Assembly (NCBI GenBank): GCA_963575745.1
Contig: CAUYUJ010002077.1
Span: 1 to 42,500 of the forward strand
Reading direction: 5' to 3'
Length of the DNA: 42,500 nucleotides
DNA from: Prorocentrum cordatum
Taxonomy: Eukaryota; Sar; Dinophyceae; Prorocentrales; Prorocentraceae
Under the pieces are notes generated by a model. The model made no database searches. It was given only the letters and a program-made list of their open reading frames with translations, and had not been told where the DNA came from. Below, in pieces: positions 10,764-21,640 of the stretch; within the stretch, counting starts at the first letter, position 1, and each line of letters begins with the position of its first letter. The position numbers and the translations under genes were made by a program.

Positions 10764-11830
10764 GTTTTGGCCACGTGTTGGCCTCCCGGGGAGGGCACAA
10801 TTGGAACCTCCACCTTCCTTCGAGTAGGGGATCAGCTACATAATTGAATTGCCCCAATTTAGCTTGCTCGTCGAATCCATGAGAGATGCGTGGATGATTT
10901 GTAGGTCTACGAACATTCTACGTATAACTCGACGAGAAAATCAATGTCGGGGTAAATCAATTCTGTAGTCGATCCCCCACTCGATTCTTTGACCCATCAC
11001 CTCCAGGATGGCCCCAAAATGGTGGCCTCCGAGGCTCCCAAGAGTGAGCCACGAGGACTCGAAGAGGCGCCCAGGAAGCTCCAACAGGCCCCCAAGATGC
11101 CCCCAAGATGTCCCCAAGTGGCTCCCAAGGGTGCCCCCAAGAGGCCCCAAGAGACCCCCAAAAAGCATCCAAGACGCCCCAAGAGGCCTCGGCGAGACGG
11201 CATAAATCCATGATTTGGTTTGGGCCACACGTTGGCTTCCTGGGGGGGGGGCCTAATTCAAGTAAGAACTCCCCTCTCCGTTGATCGACCTCCTCCACGA
11301 TGAGCCCAAGATGGTCCCCTGGGCTCCCAAGAGTGCCCCAAGAGGCGCCCAGGAGGCCTCAGGAGGCCCGCGAGAGGCCCCGAAGAGGCCCCGAAGAGAC
11401 CCCCAAGAGGCCCCAAGAGGCACCACAGACGCGCCAAGAGGCCTTGGCGAGAAGACCAACATCTCTGACGTGACGAAGATGTTGGTCACATGTTGGCCTC
11501 CTGGGAGGGGGGACTCACATGTACGAAGGCCCCTCCTACGATTGATCTCCTCCAAGACGGCCCCACGATGGCCAACGGGGCGCCCAAGGGAACTCCAAGA
11601 CGGTCCCGAGAGGTGCCCAGGAGGCCCCAAGGGGCCCCCGAGAGGCTCCCAGGATTCCCCCAAGAAGCCCCAAAGAGACCCCCAAGAGGCCCCAAGAGGC
11701 TCCGCGGAGGCACCCAAGACCCGAGAGGCCCCCGGGACTTCCAAGAGACCCCCAAGGTACCCCAAGAGGACTCCAAGAAACTCTCGGAAGGAATCCAAAG
11801 AGACTCCGAGAGGCATCCAAGAGGCTTCTG
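10764..11830. repeat. three composite modules with AAGAGGCCCC blocks
   Basis: Each module begins with a GGCCACRYGTTGGCCTCC-like segment and a GGGAGGGG patch (10764, 11214, 11479). It continues with TTGATC...CTCCARGATGGCCCC (10985, 11280, 11540) and ends in a block of degenerate 10-11-mers, CCCCAAGAGGC. The minus-strand translations rich in Gly, Leu, Ala, Ser and Trp simply reflect the 11-mer. Confidence 0.75.
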
Positions 11831-11850
11831 GTCGTTCTGCTTGCCCTCAT

Positions 11851-11960
11851 CCCTCCTCCTCCTCCTCCTCCTCCTCCTCCTCGTCCTCCTCCTCCTCCTC
11901 TTCCTACGCCTCCTCCTCCTCCTCCTCCTCCCCCTCCTCCTCCTCCTCCACCCCTCCTAG
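11851..11960. repeat. (CCT)n microsatellite
   Basis: CCT tract with a few CGT/CTT interruptions, directly after the last AAGAGGC block. Pyrimidine-rich sequence continues to 12060. Confidence 0.9.
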
Positions 11961-12120
11961 AACTCCCCCTCCTCCTCCTTCTCCACATCCTCCTCTTCTT
12001 CATTTCTCATTTCTCCGACTGTTATTATAGTTTGTCCTCCTTTTCCTCCTTCTCTTTTTTCATCAATCGCATAGTCCTCCTCATTCCTCCTCCCTCCTAC
12101 CCCTCCCCCCCTCCCCCCCC

Positions 12121-12162
12121 CTCCTCCTCCTCCTCCTCCTCCTCCTCCTCCTCCTCCTCCTT
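12121..12162. repeat. (CTC)n microsatellite
   Basis: Pure CTC tract preceded by C-runs (12108-12120). Confidence 0.93.
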
Positions 12163-13666
12163 CTTTGCCTGCTCCTCCGATTCCTTCTCCTTCCTCCCCT
12201 TGGGGTATGACGTCTCACCCAGCCCTTAATTCCACTGCGTGCTCCCCCACATCCTTGATCAGGGCTACTCGTCTGGGCATCGTTTCTGGATGGGCTGGTG
12301 GGGTTACTTTTTGTCGCAGCCGCAAGCGAAGGCGCAGGCGGCGTCAAGGGTCTCGAGCGAGATACGCGCGGACCTAATTGCCTAATGCCGACAAGCCGGC
12401 GGCCTAAGCAGCACCTAAGCTGACTGGGCAGCGCGAGGGGGTGCGGGCTGCAGCTGCCAGGAACCAGGCCCAGGAGCGAGCGCATGCATAATCAGCCAAC
12501 CGAGGTTGGAGCGCAGCCAAAATGGCGCGGGGGCGATACCAGGATGTGGCCAGGAGCATCATCACTGGGAACGCGCTGGGCCAGGAGAAACTCACTGGCC
12601 ATGGAACTAGTGCATGGAAGTGGCGCCACCAAAGTCGCACACAACGAGACTACTGAAGCTGGTGGGATTACGCGAAGCGTTTAAAATATCGGATTTCCCT
12701 CGCGAAGAGGTGTGCCTGCCCGGGCTTGAGGCAGGCGAGGCGGTAGAAATTGAACTCCGTGGCCCGCGTGCCCTTGGCGGACAGCACTGCCTCCCCACGC
12801 TACCAGGGGGTGAGGCAGGAGGAGAAAGAGGCTTTGATTGGGGAGGCTTCGAGAGGTGCTCCTCCTTCCTCATCCTCCTCCTCCTCCTTCTTCTTCTCCC
12901 CCCTAATTATCCTCCTCGAAGAGCTGCCAAGCCCGACCTGGCCCACTCCCCCGTTATCGTGGTCGATGTCATGGAGCATCCCAGCACAGAGTCCAGAGAG
13001 CCTTCTCCTCCTCCTCCGACGACGACGACTCACTTCTCCCTCCCCCACACGCGTGGGCAGGAGGACAAGGAGAGCCATCTCTGATCCCTGCCTGCGCAAC
13101 GCAAAACATGAGAAGGACAAAGATGTCACCACGAAGGAAGTCGATGCCGCTTACCTTTTCACTCTGCATCGATACGGAACTTCATCTGCGGGGGGGAGGG
13201 AGGAACACGATGGGAAAGAAGAAGAAGAGGCGGAGGTGGAGGGAATCGGCATGAATGAAGCGGGATCTGAAGGACACAAGTCCTGCACTTCTGGGGCCTC
13301 CCTCCGAGGCTAGCTCTTCATCATGAATTGCTGCTTGACGGGGGCCCGTGGACGGCCCCGTCAACCCGAAAAGTGTGGGACAACTTGCGGGACCCACGAA
13401 CCCGGTAAGGAACGTGAATTACACGCTCGTCCGACACGCGTGCAGCACAGTCAACCCGCATAATAAGCATGGGCAGCCTTCCCAAGGGTACCCTTGCATC
13501 CTTGCCCCCTCGGTCCATCTTTCGCCACGTTCGTTGGCCGCGCCCCGCTCGAAGAGCTTTGAATTGGGCGTCCAAGGCCCTTGCATCCTTATCGCGCATC
13601 CTTACTGCACGGGTTGACTGAACTTTCCCTTCGCTTGGCTACAACTACTACCTACTGCACGTCCTG
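12163..13666. other. about 1.5 kb without a recognisable gene
   Basis: This is mixed-composition sequence with no tandem structure. Open frames on both strands overlap and none shows a domain I recognise. A small perfect inverted repeat sits at 13335-13364 (TTGACGGGG, 12-nt loop, CCCCGTCAA). AGCCAAAATGGC at 12515-12526 matches 12 nt of the spliced leader but lacks its remainder. Confidence 0.5.
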
Positions 13667-14350
13667 GGGGACGTGGACACATGAAAATGCGTGCCCCCCA
13701 CGCGCGCGCGCCGGGCGCATGTTGGACGTTGGGTCGCCTCGCCTCCGCGCACGCATTTTCACGCGTACAGAATCCGACGCGCCCACGTCGGGTCCCCCCC
13801 TCTGGGGGCCGTGGACACGTGGAAATACGTGCCCCGCGCGCACGCGCCAGGCGCACGTTGGATCCACGCCCAAGTTGGGTTCCCCCTTTGGGGCCATGGA
13901 CACGCGAACATGCGCTCCCCGCGCTCACGCGCCAGGCGCACGTTTGGCCCCCCACCGCGCGTGTACTTCTGCGGGGACAGTGGACACGCGAAAAGATATG
14001 CCCCGCGTGCACGCGCCAGTCGCATGTCGGGTCCCCCCCTCCGCGCGCGTACTCTTACGTGTGAAGAATCTGGCGGGCTCAAGTGTTGGTCCCCCCTCTT
14101 GGGGCGATGGACACGTGAACGTACATGCCCGCAGACGCGCCACGCGCATGCTGGATCCCCCCCGCGCCCAAGTTGGGCCCCCTCTTCTGGGGGCCGTGGA
14201 CACGTGAAAATACATGGCCCGCGCTACCGCGCCAGGCGCATGTTGGGCTTCCCCCCTCCGGGTACGCATTTTCGTTGGCGCCGTGGACGCGTGACAATGC
14301 GATCCCCGCGCGCACGCGCCAGGCGCATGCTGGGCCCCCGCCCCCGGCGC
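13667..14350. repeat. GC-rich tandem array, seven units of about 85-139 bp
   Basis: The core GTGGACACGTGAAAATACGT, then GCCCCGCGCGCACGCGCCAG and GCGCACGTTGG, recurs near 13673, 13812, 13897, 13980, 14107, 14194 and 14283. Spacing clusters at 83-89 bp, with two long intervals (139, 127). Units carry many CG dinucleotides. Frames on both strands are open across it because of composition. Confidence 0.85.
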
Positions 14351-14639
14351 ACGTGCCTTCGCGTGCACAAGCGCCCGGCGGGACTGCGGCCCCGCCGTGG
14401 CCAGAAGCCTGCACTTGCCGAGCGCACGCGTGCCGAGATTCATGTTGGAGACACCCCCCCCTTCTGCGCACCCCGAAGAGTTACGTGTCCAGTTCCGACG
14501 CCTGCTGCTCGCCGCCCTTCTGGTGGAGGGCCTCTGGCCCGCAGGCCAAAAGTGAGCCGAGGGCGGGGGCTCGTTTTGTTCGAGGGGGCCGCCTGCTTCA
14601 TGGTGACGGGCGTCCCCTATCAAAAGAAGAAGGGAGGAG

Positions 14640-14745
14640 GAAGAGGGATGAGGAGGAGGAGGAGGAGGAGGAGATTAGGATAGGATGAGAAGGAAAAGGA
14701 GGAGAAGATAGGAGGAGGAGGAGGAGAAGGAGGAAAGAAACAGTG
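14640..14745. repeat. GGA/GAA purine tract
   Basis: Almost pure purine on plus (GAGGAGGAGG, AGGATAGGATGAGAAGG). No gene. Confidence 0.85.
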
Positions 14746-14877
14746 TAAACCCAAGACTCATCAACGATGTTGGAATGCACCCTTCCTCCATGCTCCTTCT
14801 TCGCAGGCCCTTTTAAGGGTTCATTCCACAGAAGAAATTGCCCCCTTGGGGGACAACCGTGTGAAAATCCTGGAGCG

Positions 14878-15380
14878 TGCCAAAACACCGTTCTCAGGAC
14901 TTCAATGCCACGAATTAACCTGACGGTTGCGTCTTGGCGATCCGGAATCGTGCCAAAACACCACTCCTGGGACCTCAACACCGCGAGTCAACGTCACTCT
15001 TGCGCCCTGACAATACTGAACCGTTCCAACACACCATTTCTGATACGGTAACCACGAGAATCAAAACAAGCCTTGCCATACATTACAATGAATGTGCGCG
15101 GCGCAAAAGCGAGAACCACGTATTGAAAAGAAGCCACCCTCGATCCGCGAAACTCTGGCAAATGCTTGAACGAATGTGCGCGGCCCTAAGGCGGGAACCA
15201 TATGCTGAACACCACCCGCCCTCAATCTGTGAAGCTCTTACGATGTGTTTAAATGGCACGTTCTCTATCCGTGAAGCTCTTGCAAGTGTTTAGAGCGTAT
15301 GAGCGGGGCACTACGGCGAGAGCCAACTGTTGGGATCGACGCGCCCTCCGTCTGCGAAAATGTTGCCTTTACAGCTTCAG
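14878..15380. repeat. two degenerate tandem repeats (73 bp and 82 bp)
   Basis: 14878-15050 holds about 2.4 units of 73 bp beginning GTGCCAAAACACC. 15087-15380 holds about 3.5 units of 82 bp with AATGTGCGCGGC, GCGAGAACCA, and CCCTCRATCYGYGAARCTCT. Divergence between units is high, so this is an old array. Confidence 0.65.
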
Positions 15381-15474
15381 GGTTGTAAATGGTAAGGGCG
15401 TCTCAGGCGAAACGCCTGGCTCGCCGTCCCGACTAGCCTCGGGGTGCGACAGGGAGGAGTTCTTCATAAGCAAA

Positions 15475-15900
15475 GGAATGGATGAGGGAAGCGGAGGAGG
15501 AAGGAGGATGGAGGAAGGGGGAAGAAGCAAGGAGGAGGAAGGAGGTGGAAGAGGGAGGAGGAGGGGACGCTACAAGAAGGACGAGGAGGAATAAGAAGGA
15601 CATGACAAGAGAGGAAGGAGGGGGAGGAGGGTGGAGGGGGGAGGAGAAAGAGGAGGAGGGAGGGGGAGGAGAAAGGATGAGGAGGGAGGAGGAAGAGAAG
15701 GAGGAGGAGGAGGAGGAGGACCACGAAGAGAAGAAGAGGGGAGCGCCAGAAGAAAGAGGAGGACGAGGAGGAGGAGAAGGAGGAGAAGGGAGGAGAAGGA
15801 TGGCGCTCGGAGGCTCGCACGCAGCCTCCAGAGGCGAGGAAGAGGAGGGATCGCAGAAGGAAGAGAAGCAAGAAGGGAGGGAGGTTGGAGGAGGATCACA
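15475..15900. repeat. polypurine tract of about 400 bp
   Basis: The plus strand is almost entirely A and G (GGA, GAAGGA, GGGGGA), with few pyrimidines between 15480 and 15800. Glu/Arg/Gly-rich frames on plus and Ser/Pro/Leu frames on minus are composition artefacts. Confidence 0.85.
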
Positions 15901-15904
15901 GCCG

Positions 15905-16250
15905 AATTCTTTTTTTTTCTGGGTTGGCCTCTGAAAGATCTCGGGGGTCCCAGTGAGTGCTCAGGGCCTCGGGCGCCGACGACGAATGAACGACCACGCT
16001 CCCGTGGCAACCATCCCAACAGACGGAAGCCGACGGCGGAAAGCAAAGCACGGCGGGATCACAGCCGAAATCTGATCAAGAGACTTATAAGTTTAAAACT
16101 CTGGGCCAGCTTCCCGGAAGCTTCTTGACACAAGCCTGGGCCAGGATCTGATGTGGACGCTGGAAGACGAACGTGTTCGAGAAGCTGGGCCAGCTCCCTG
16201 GCAAGCAGGTTAAGAAACGCTGGCCCAGCTCTTCTGGAGGAGGTCAATTA
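15905..16250. repeat. mixed sequence with repeated CTGGGCCAG
   Basis: CTGGGCCAG occurs at about 16101, 16135 and 16185, and CTGGCCCAG at about 16220, mostly inside GCTGGGCCAGCT-like dyads. GATCACAGCCGAA occurs at 15894 and 16058. I recognise no gene. Confidence 0.5.
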
Positions 16251-16439
16251 ACCATACGCTCGACCGTAGGAGAACACGTCAGCGCGCAGAGCTCGCCAGG
16301 GGCGGCGCTGGAGGCGCCGCTAGGGGGCCCAGCGCTGATCCAAGAGATCCTCGCAGACGTCCGACAGCTTATGCGTGTGCGTCTTGGATTGCTTCTTCGA
16401 TGGAGGCAGGTCCACGAGCAATCTCCCCGACGGCGGCGG

Positions 16440-16655
16440 CTACAATGACGACGACGATGATGACGGAAACGGACGACCCGCGACCTCCGGATGTCCCTCG
16501 AGGCTCCATGGAGGCCGCTGCAAGCCTCCAGAGGCCCAAGCAGGGCTAGCAATGTAGAGCAAATCGATCCTCGAACCCAGAGCATGACGACGACGACGAC
16601 GACGGCGATGACGACGATGACGACGATGACGACGACGACCAACGACCAACGACCG
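16440..16655. repeat. GAC/GAT trinucleotide patches
   Basis: GACGACGACGATGATGACGG at 16446 and a longer GACGACGACGACGGCGATG tract at 16583-16655, ending in repeated CAACGACCAACGACC. Confidence 0.85.
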
Positions 16656-16809
16656 ACAACAAATGACTCACGACCAAGGACTTACAGTAGGCACGCGATA
16701 AGCAATCCGCCGACCGCCTGGGGTTAATCGTCGTGTGAGATGTCCCCTCTCCCAGAAGCCCGGTCCGGTCGATTTGAGGCCCCCCGGGGGCCGCTCCAAC
16801 GCGTCTCAT

Positions 16810-17690
16810 GGGGGGCAGAGGGCCCCAAAACATACCGAAAGGGCACCAAGAGGCCCTCTGGACGATCCAACAAGGCCACGAGCCGCCGAAAGATCGATCG
16901 AAAACACCCACGCTGGCCTCCAGATGGCCCAAGAAGCCCCCAAGACGCCCCACGAAGCCCTCAAGAGGCGTCCCAAGACGGTCTCAAAGAGCAAACATCT
17001 CGCCGTCTCCGTGGGGACACCTGCATTGTTAGCACATCCGCCTCTTCTGCGATCACAACGTCCACGACAGCCCAAGAAGCCTCCTGGGTCTCCCCACGAC
17101 GGCCCAAGAGACTCCCAAGAGGGCTCTCAGACGACCCAAGAGGGCCCCAAGACCGCTCAAAAAGCCAGCCAAAATCATACCAAGAGGGCACCAAGAGGCC
17201 CTCTGGTCGGTCCAAGACGGCCACGGGCAGCCGAAAGATCTATCGAAAACGCCCACGCTGGCCTCCTGACGGGTCGCGCCAAGACGGACCAAACTGCTCC
17301 CAAGAGGGCTCTCAGACGACCCAGGAGGGCCCCAAGACGAAGAGGCCCTGTGAACGGTCCAAGTGGGCCACGAGCCGCCGAAAGATCTATCGAAAACGCC
17401 CACGCTGGTGTCCAGATGGCCCAAGAGGCCCCAAAGACGCCCCACGAAGCCCTCAAGAGGCGTCCCAAGACGGTCTCAAAGAGCAAACATCTCGCCGCTT
17501 CCATAGGGACACCTGCATTGTTGGCACGTTCGCCTCGTTTGCGATCACAACGTCCAGGACAGCCCAAGAAGCCTCCTGGGTCACCCCAAGACGGCTCAAG
17601 AGACTCCCAAGAGGGCTCCCAGACGACCCAAGAGGGCCCCAAGACAGCTCTAAAAGCCCCCACGGCGGCCCAGGAGGGCCCCGCGACAGC
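16810..17690. repeat. 492-bp tandem duplication built of AAGAGGCCCC words
   Basis: AGCCGCCGAAAGATC starts at 16881 and again at 17373. The following about 270 bp match closely, including GCATTGTTRGCAC and GCGATCACAACGTCCA. A third partial copy of the segment that starts AAGAGGCCCTCTGG lies at 17190-17275. Large plus-strand frames here follow the Pro/Arg/Lys-rich repeat and differ in phase between copies. Confidence 0.85.
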
Positions 17691-18540
17691 CCCGAGAGGG
17701 CGTCCAGAGGGAAAACATAGACGAACAATTCGAGCCTTCTACTCCGAACCGACACCCGGTTGTCTCCCAGGGAGCTCCACGAGGCCCCAAAGAAGCTCCT
17801 TAGAGGCCCCCAGGAGGCCCCCACGAGGTTCCAAAAACTGATCCCAAAACGCCCCCGAGACGCCTCCAACGAGACCCCGTCCGCCATGCGCGTGGCCTCC
17901 GACCCGCAGCGGTGGCGGGTTGTGCCGAAGGCCATTTGATAATCATCCTTTTGGAATTTCAACATATGCCCGCCGTTAGTACACGTGGGTTCTCGCATTT
18001 TCCCCGATGCGTGCACGGCGAACTTTGAACATGTAAGCCACAGAAATAACTGCTGCCGATGCAGGATGTGCCGCGATAGCCGTTGGCCCTGGCCCCAAGA
18101 GGCCCACAAGACAGTCTAAGAGGCCCCCCAGTCGCCGAATGCTCCCCGAGGACGGCCAAGTAACATCCACACGGCCCAAGAAGTCTACACAACGCCCGAA
18201 GAGGCCTCCAAGAGCCCTCCGAAGAGAGCCGCACGAGGCAACATTCATTGATCTCCAATCCGGTTTTGAAAGATTTTAGCGGTCTCGCCTTTTCGATTCC
18301 CCTACGCTCCACGACGGCCCAAGAGGCCCCCAAGATCCCTACAGATGGCCCCAGAGGTCTCCAAGAGGGAACCGCAACAGTCAAAGAGAGCTCCCACACG
18401 GCCCCAAAGGCGGCCTCAGGGACCTCCGACATGGTCCAAAAGAGCGCCGAGGCCGCCGCAAGGAAGGGCCCCGGAAGGGGAACCCGAGCTCGCATGTCGA
18501 GCCCCTGGCCCCCCGAGGCCCGTGAGAAGCCTCCACGAAG
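17691..18540. repeat. further AAGAGGCCCC blocks with a unique centre
   Basis: 17691-17870 and 18085-18540 contain the degenerate CCCAAGAGGC word. 17870-18084 is unique-looking sequence with no recognisable gene. Confidence 0.55.
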
Positions 18541-18542
18541 CT

Positions 18543-18705
18543 TTAGGTCGGGTACTTCCCCCTGAAAGTGGATTTTGACAGAGAAATGACAAATATTCAG
18601 AACGCATTCCAAACTGATCAATTTTTTACATATTAAAGAAAAGGCCCCCGACTATTCTTTGGCTATTTTTGGATATTCCTCCAATGAGGCCCCCCATAGG
18701 CCCCC
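18543..18705 (+). mobile_element. MITE family 1, copy A (decayed)
   Basis: Starts TTAGGTCGGGTACTTCCCCC and carries the family's interior words CCCCCGACTATTCTTTG and GATATTCCTCC near 18647 and 18672. The right terminus is poorly preserved. Placing the end at 18705 gives 163 bp and flanks ACGAAGCT/ATGAAGCG, a 6/8 match to an 8-bp target duplication. Confidence 0.6.
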
Positions 18706-19074
18706 ATGAAGCGCCCAAAAGGGCGCCCCGAAGCGCCCAAAAAGGCGCCGAAAAAAACGAAAAGGCGCTCAAGAGGCTCTCAGGAGCAACCCACAACAGC
18801 CGCCAGTTCCCCAAGGGGTCGTCGGTGTGGCGTAAGCCCAGGAATCCACGTCCAGAAGTGACGTGCTGAGCGGCAGCGTTTTCCGCGGATGCTGTAATGC
18901 AGTGGATCCAATGTGTCCAATGTTTGCATCATTCCCACATACTGCGTTGTGTTACATTATTATGTCTCACCCCCTGACCCCCCCTGCAGTCGCGCCACAT
19001 GAACGGACCAAAATGGCCCCCCCCTTCCAGGGCCTTAAAATACGACTAGAACCTATGAGAAATCAACAATTTCG
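18706..19074. other. AAGCGCCC/AAGAGGC patch, then unique sequence
   Basis: 18706-18800 is a short degenerate repeat, GAAGCGCCCAAAAGGGCGCC. 18800-19074 shows no repeat and no gene I can recognise. Confidence 0.45.
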
Positions 19075-19690
19075 ACCTCTTGGGCCTCTTGAGGCTCCAA
19101 GAGGGCCTCAAGATGGCCCAAGATGACCCCAAGACGGCCCAAGACGGCCCCAAAACGGCCCAAGATATTCCCAACGGGGGCCCATGAGGCCCCCAAGACG
19201 GCCCCCAAAACTCCAAGGACGGCCCAAGAGGGCCCAAAGAGCGCCCACAACTGCGCCTCCTGAGGCCGAAATCATTGATTTTCCAATGGTTTTTGCCATA
19301 GTTTAGAGTTCGGTCTTTTTCGACTTTCACAAATCCATGACGGCCCAAGCACCTTCCAAAATCCCCAGAACAAACCAAAAAAAAACCAAGAGGGCCCCAA
19401 AACGGCCCAGGAGGGCCCCAAAACGGCCCAAAGAGGCCCCCAAGACGGTCCAAGAAGCCGCGAAGACGGCCCAAGAGGACCCCAAGAGGGCTCCAATGCG
19501 GCCGCGAGAGGCCCCCAGGACAGCCTCGGAGGGGGCGAAACGGCGCAAAAGCGCCAAGACGGCTGAAGACGCCCCGAAGAGGCCCCAAGAGGCCCCCAAG
19601 AAGCCTCCAAGAAGCCCCCCAGAAGCTTCCCAAAGGCCCCAAACAAACCCCCCAAAGGCCACACAGCGACTGGAGTGTAATGTTATTTTC
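19075..19690. repeat. AAGAGGCCCC/CAAGACGGCCC block
   Basis: Degenerate 10-12-mers, CCCCAAGACGGCC and CAAGAGGCCCC, fill 19075-19255 and 19340-19665. They are split by a unique piece containing AAATCATTGATTTT (19270). That same word occurs near 41397 and 41472 beside another block of this family. Confidence 0.75.
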
Positions 19691-20091
19691 CCCAGCGCCA
19701 GCCAGGTGGAAGTTGGTCACTGCGGCGCCCATGATTAGAGCCGGCGCTGGAAGGGAAGATGGGGAGGGTGTATGAAAAGGAAGGGGGAAAGGCCCCAAAG
19801 AAGCTCCCAGGAGGCCTCCAGGAGCCCCCCAAGAGGCTCCCAAGAGGCCCCGCGACGACGTGACTGTACGTGCTCTGGACGTGCACCCCGCGAAGCGAGA
19901 GGAATCCTGCTATTAAGACAGCTGAGGGCACTTCCTTCGTCGACTCTGCGCTTCTTAGGCCCAACGGGAGACGCGAAATCATCGTTGGGCAGCAGTTTCC
20001 GATGTGGTGTGCCTACTGTACCGACTGACCGACCAACGTCGTCGACGACGACGACGACGGCGACGGGCTACGCGCAGTTGTGACACTACTG
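19691..20091. other. mixed sequence, no gene seen
   Basis: Contains a short AAGAGGCCCC patch (19790-19850) and a GACGACGACG run (20040-20065). No domain or RNA gene is recognised. Confidence 0.45.
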
Positions 20092-20253
20092 TTAGGTCTG
20101 GCATGTCCCCCATACAGGCGGATTTGGGACGACAAATCAAACAACTCAAACCATATTCAAACGCAGTCAAAAAATAATAGAAAATTTGTCCCCATACGAT
20201 TCTTTGGCCATTTTTGAAAATATTCCTCCTGTAGAGGGGCACGCCCGATTTAA
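20092..20253 (+). mobile_element. MITE family 1, copy B
   Basis: A 162-bp element. The left end TTAGGTCTGGCATGTCCCCC pairs with the complement of the right end GGGGCACGCCCGATTTAA. The next words (ATACAGGCGGATTT and AAATATTCCTCCTGTAG) are also inverted. The interior is AT-rich, unlike its surroundings. Immediate flanks are CACTACTG and CACTGCCG, 6 of 8 identical. No coding capacity. Confidence 0.8.
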
Positions 20254-20356
20254 CACTGCCGTTCAAGAGGTGACAGCTGGTGCGAGGCGTCAGGGGGGCG
20301 CGGAGAGGCCCAACCCAAGCCCGGAGGCCAGTGCTGCAGGGACCTCTGTTGGCCCG

Positions 20357-20398
20357 CACTACAGCGGAGGCCAGTCCACAGGACACCTTCCACAAGAA
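20357..20398 (+). repeat. 42-bp direct repeat, left copy
   Basis: CACTACAGCGGAGGCCAGTC, then CACAGGACACC and TTCCACAAGAA. A close copy lies at 21022-21063, and the pair brackets the longer element at 20399-21021. It is preceded by GGCCCG, a possible remnant of an element end. Confidence 0.8.
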
Positions 20399-21021
20399 TT
20401 AGGTCGGGCGTGTCCTCCTACAGGCGGATTTTGGACGAAAGATAAAAGACAGTCAAAAAGCATTCATACAAAATGAAAAATCAAAGAGAAATCGTCCCCA
20501 GACGATTTTTCACTAAAAACCCAAACATAGTCGAAACATCGTTGTTTGACTATTGTAAAGGCCTCCGGCCAGTGCCGCCGATCCAGGGGGTTCAGGATTC
20601 GGTGATCTTGGAGTCGTCGGGGAAGCTGTTTGGGAGGGAGGGCGCTCTGGGAGTCGTCGGGAACACTTTTTGGAGCTGACATGCCCTCTGGGGTTGTGCC
20701 TGGAGGGTCCCCGGGGGGGTCCGGGGAGGGTTCCGAGGGGAGGGTCCTGTGGGGGGAGCGGCTAGATCTGACGGGGGTCCGCTGGGACACTCCGAAACAT
20801 TTTGGGGATGCGCAAATCAGCAAGAAAACGCCAGATGGGGGACCGCCCTCCCCCCCCTTCCCCCCTTCCCCAGCAGAGCCACCACGGCGACCCCCCCTCA
20901 GCAGAGCTGAAGCTCCTGCTTAGGCTCAGAGCTGAAACTCTTGCTGAGGCTCCTTGTAGTTCACACGCCGGATCGACGGATTTTTGAATTTTCCCCCTGT
21001 AGAAGGCCGTGCCCGACTTAA
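20399..21021 (+). mobile_element. longer relative of MITE family 1 (623 bp)
   Basis: The left end TTAGGTCGGGCGTGTCCTCC, with TACAGGCGGATTTTGG, and the right end CCCCCTGTAGAAGG, with CCGTGCCCGACTTAA, are the family termini in correct opposition. The interior is about four times longer than in the other copies. It includes a family-like AT-rich part (20440-20560) and then unrelated GC-rich sequence. It may be one longer element, or two truncated copies brought together by rearrangement. No transposase frame is seen. Confidence 0.55.
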
Positions 21022-21063
21022 CACTACAGTGGAGGCCAGTCCACAAGAAACCTTCCACAAGAA
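21022..21063 (+). repeat. 42-bp direct repeat, right copy
   Basis: CACTACAGTGGAGGCCAGTC, then CACAAGAAACC and TTCCACAAGAA, nearly identical to 20357-20398. Confidence 0.8.
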
Positions 21064-21640
21064 ACCCAACCCTGAGACCCCATGACGTCCATCGACTTCT
21101 GGTATGGGAACGTCACGCCTTCCATCGCAAAACCCTCGCAACCCAAGAAACCCAGGGCACCCTGGAGGCAAGCAGGCTGCTTCCTGACATGGGTCTCGGC
21201 GACTACAATGGGTGCGGCTTGCAAAGGGTGCGGTTTACCTCCCGTCTTATCTGCACCTACCGCCACCGGGAAACGGATGACACTGTCATTCAATGCGACC
21301 GAATCACACGACACTGTCGCTCCCTCTAGGACAGTGGAGCACACATCGAGGATGACAATGCCGCTCGAAACGACGACAAATATGGCATTGTCTCTCACAA
21401 AGGTCCCGGAAAGGCCGCCACAAAACAACTGGCAAACCGCACACTGGCGTAACCGCACCGATTGCAGTCGCCGATCCACTGTACAGGTCACTGGCGAAGG
21501 GCCGCCCGGCTTCCAGCACGGGACCCCGGTCTCCGGCGGCTGTCCGGGACAAGCTCGGGGCACCCGGGGGGACGCTCTGTACAGGCGAGGCGCAGCTGCT
21601 GGACCGCATCCCGAGGTTGCGCAACCTCTGGAAAGGCATA
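21064..21640. other. open on both strands, no recognised gene
   Basis: A plus frame from 21082 (216 codons, to 21732) and overlapping minus frames (21719 to 21024 and 21807 to 21304) cover the same DNA. None shows a domain I can name, and they run into neighbouring inverted-repeat elements at one or both ends. Without transcript or homology data I do not call a gene. Confidence 0.4.

Noticed and set aside
12515-12526. Second spliced-leader relic
   Set aside because: Only 12 nt (AGCCAAAATGGC) match, the word is nearly palindromic, and the flanking leader bases differ.
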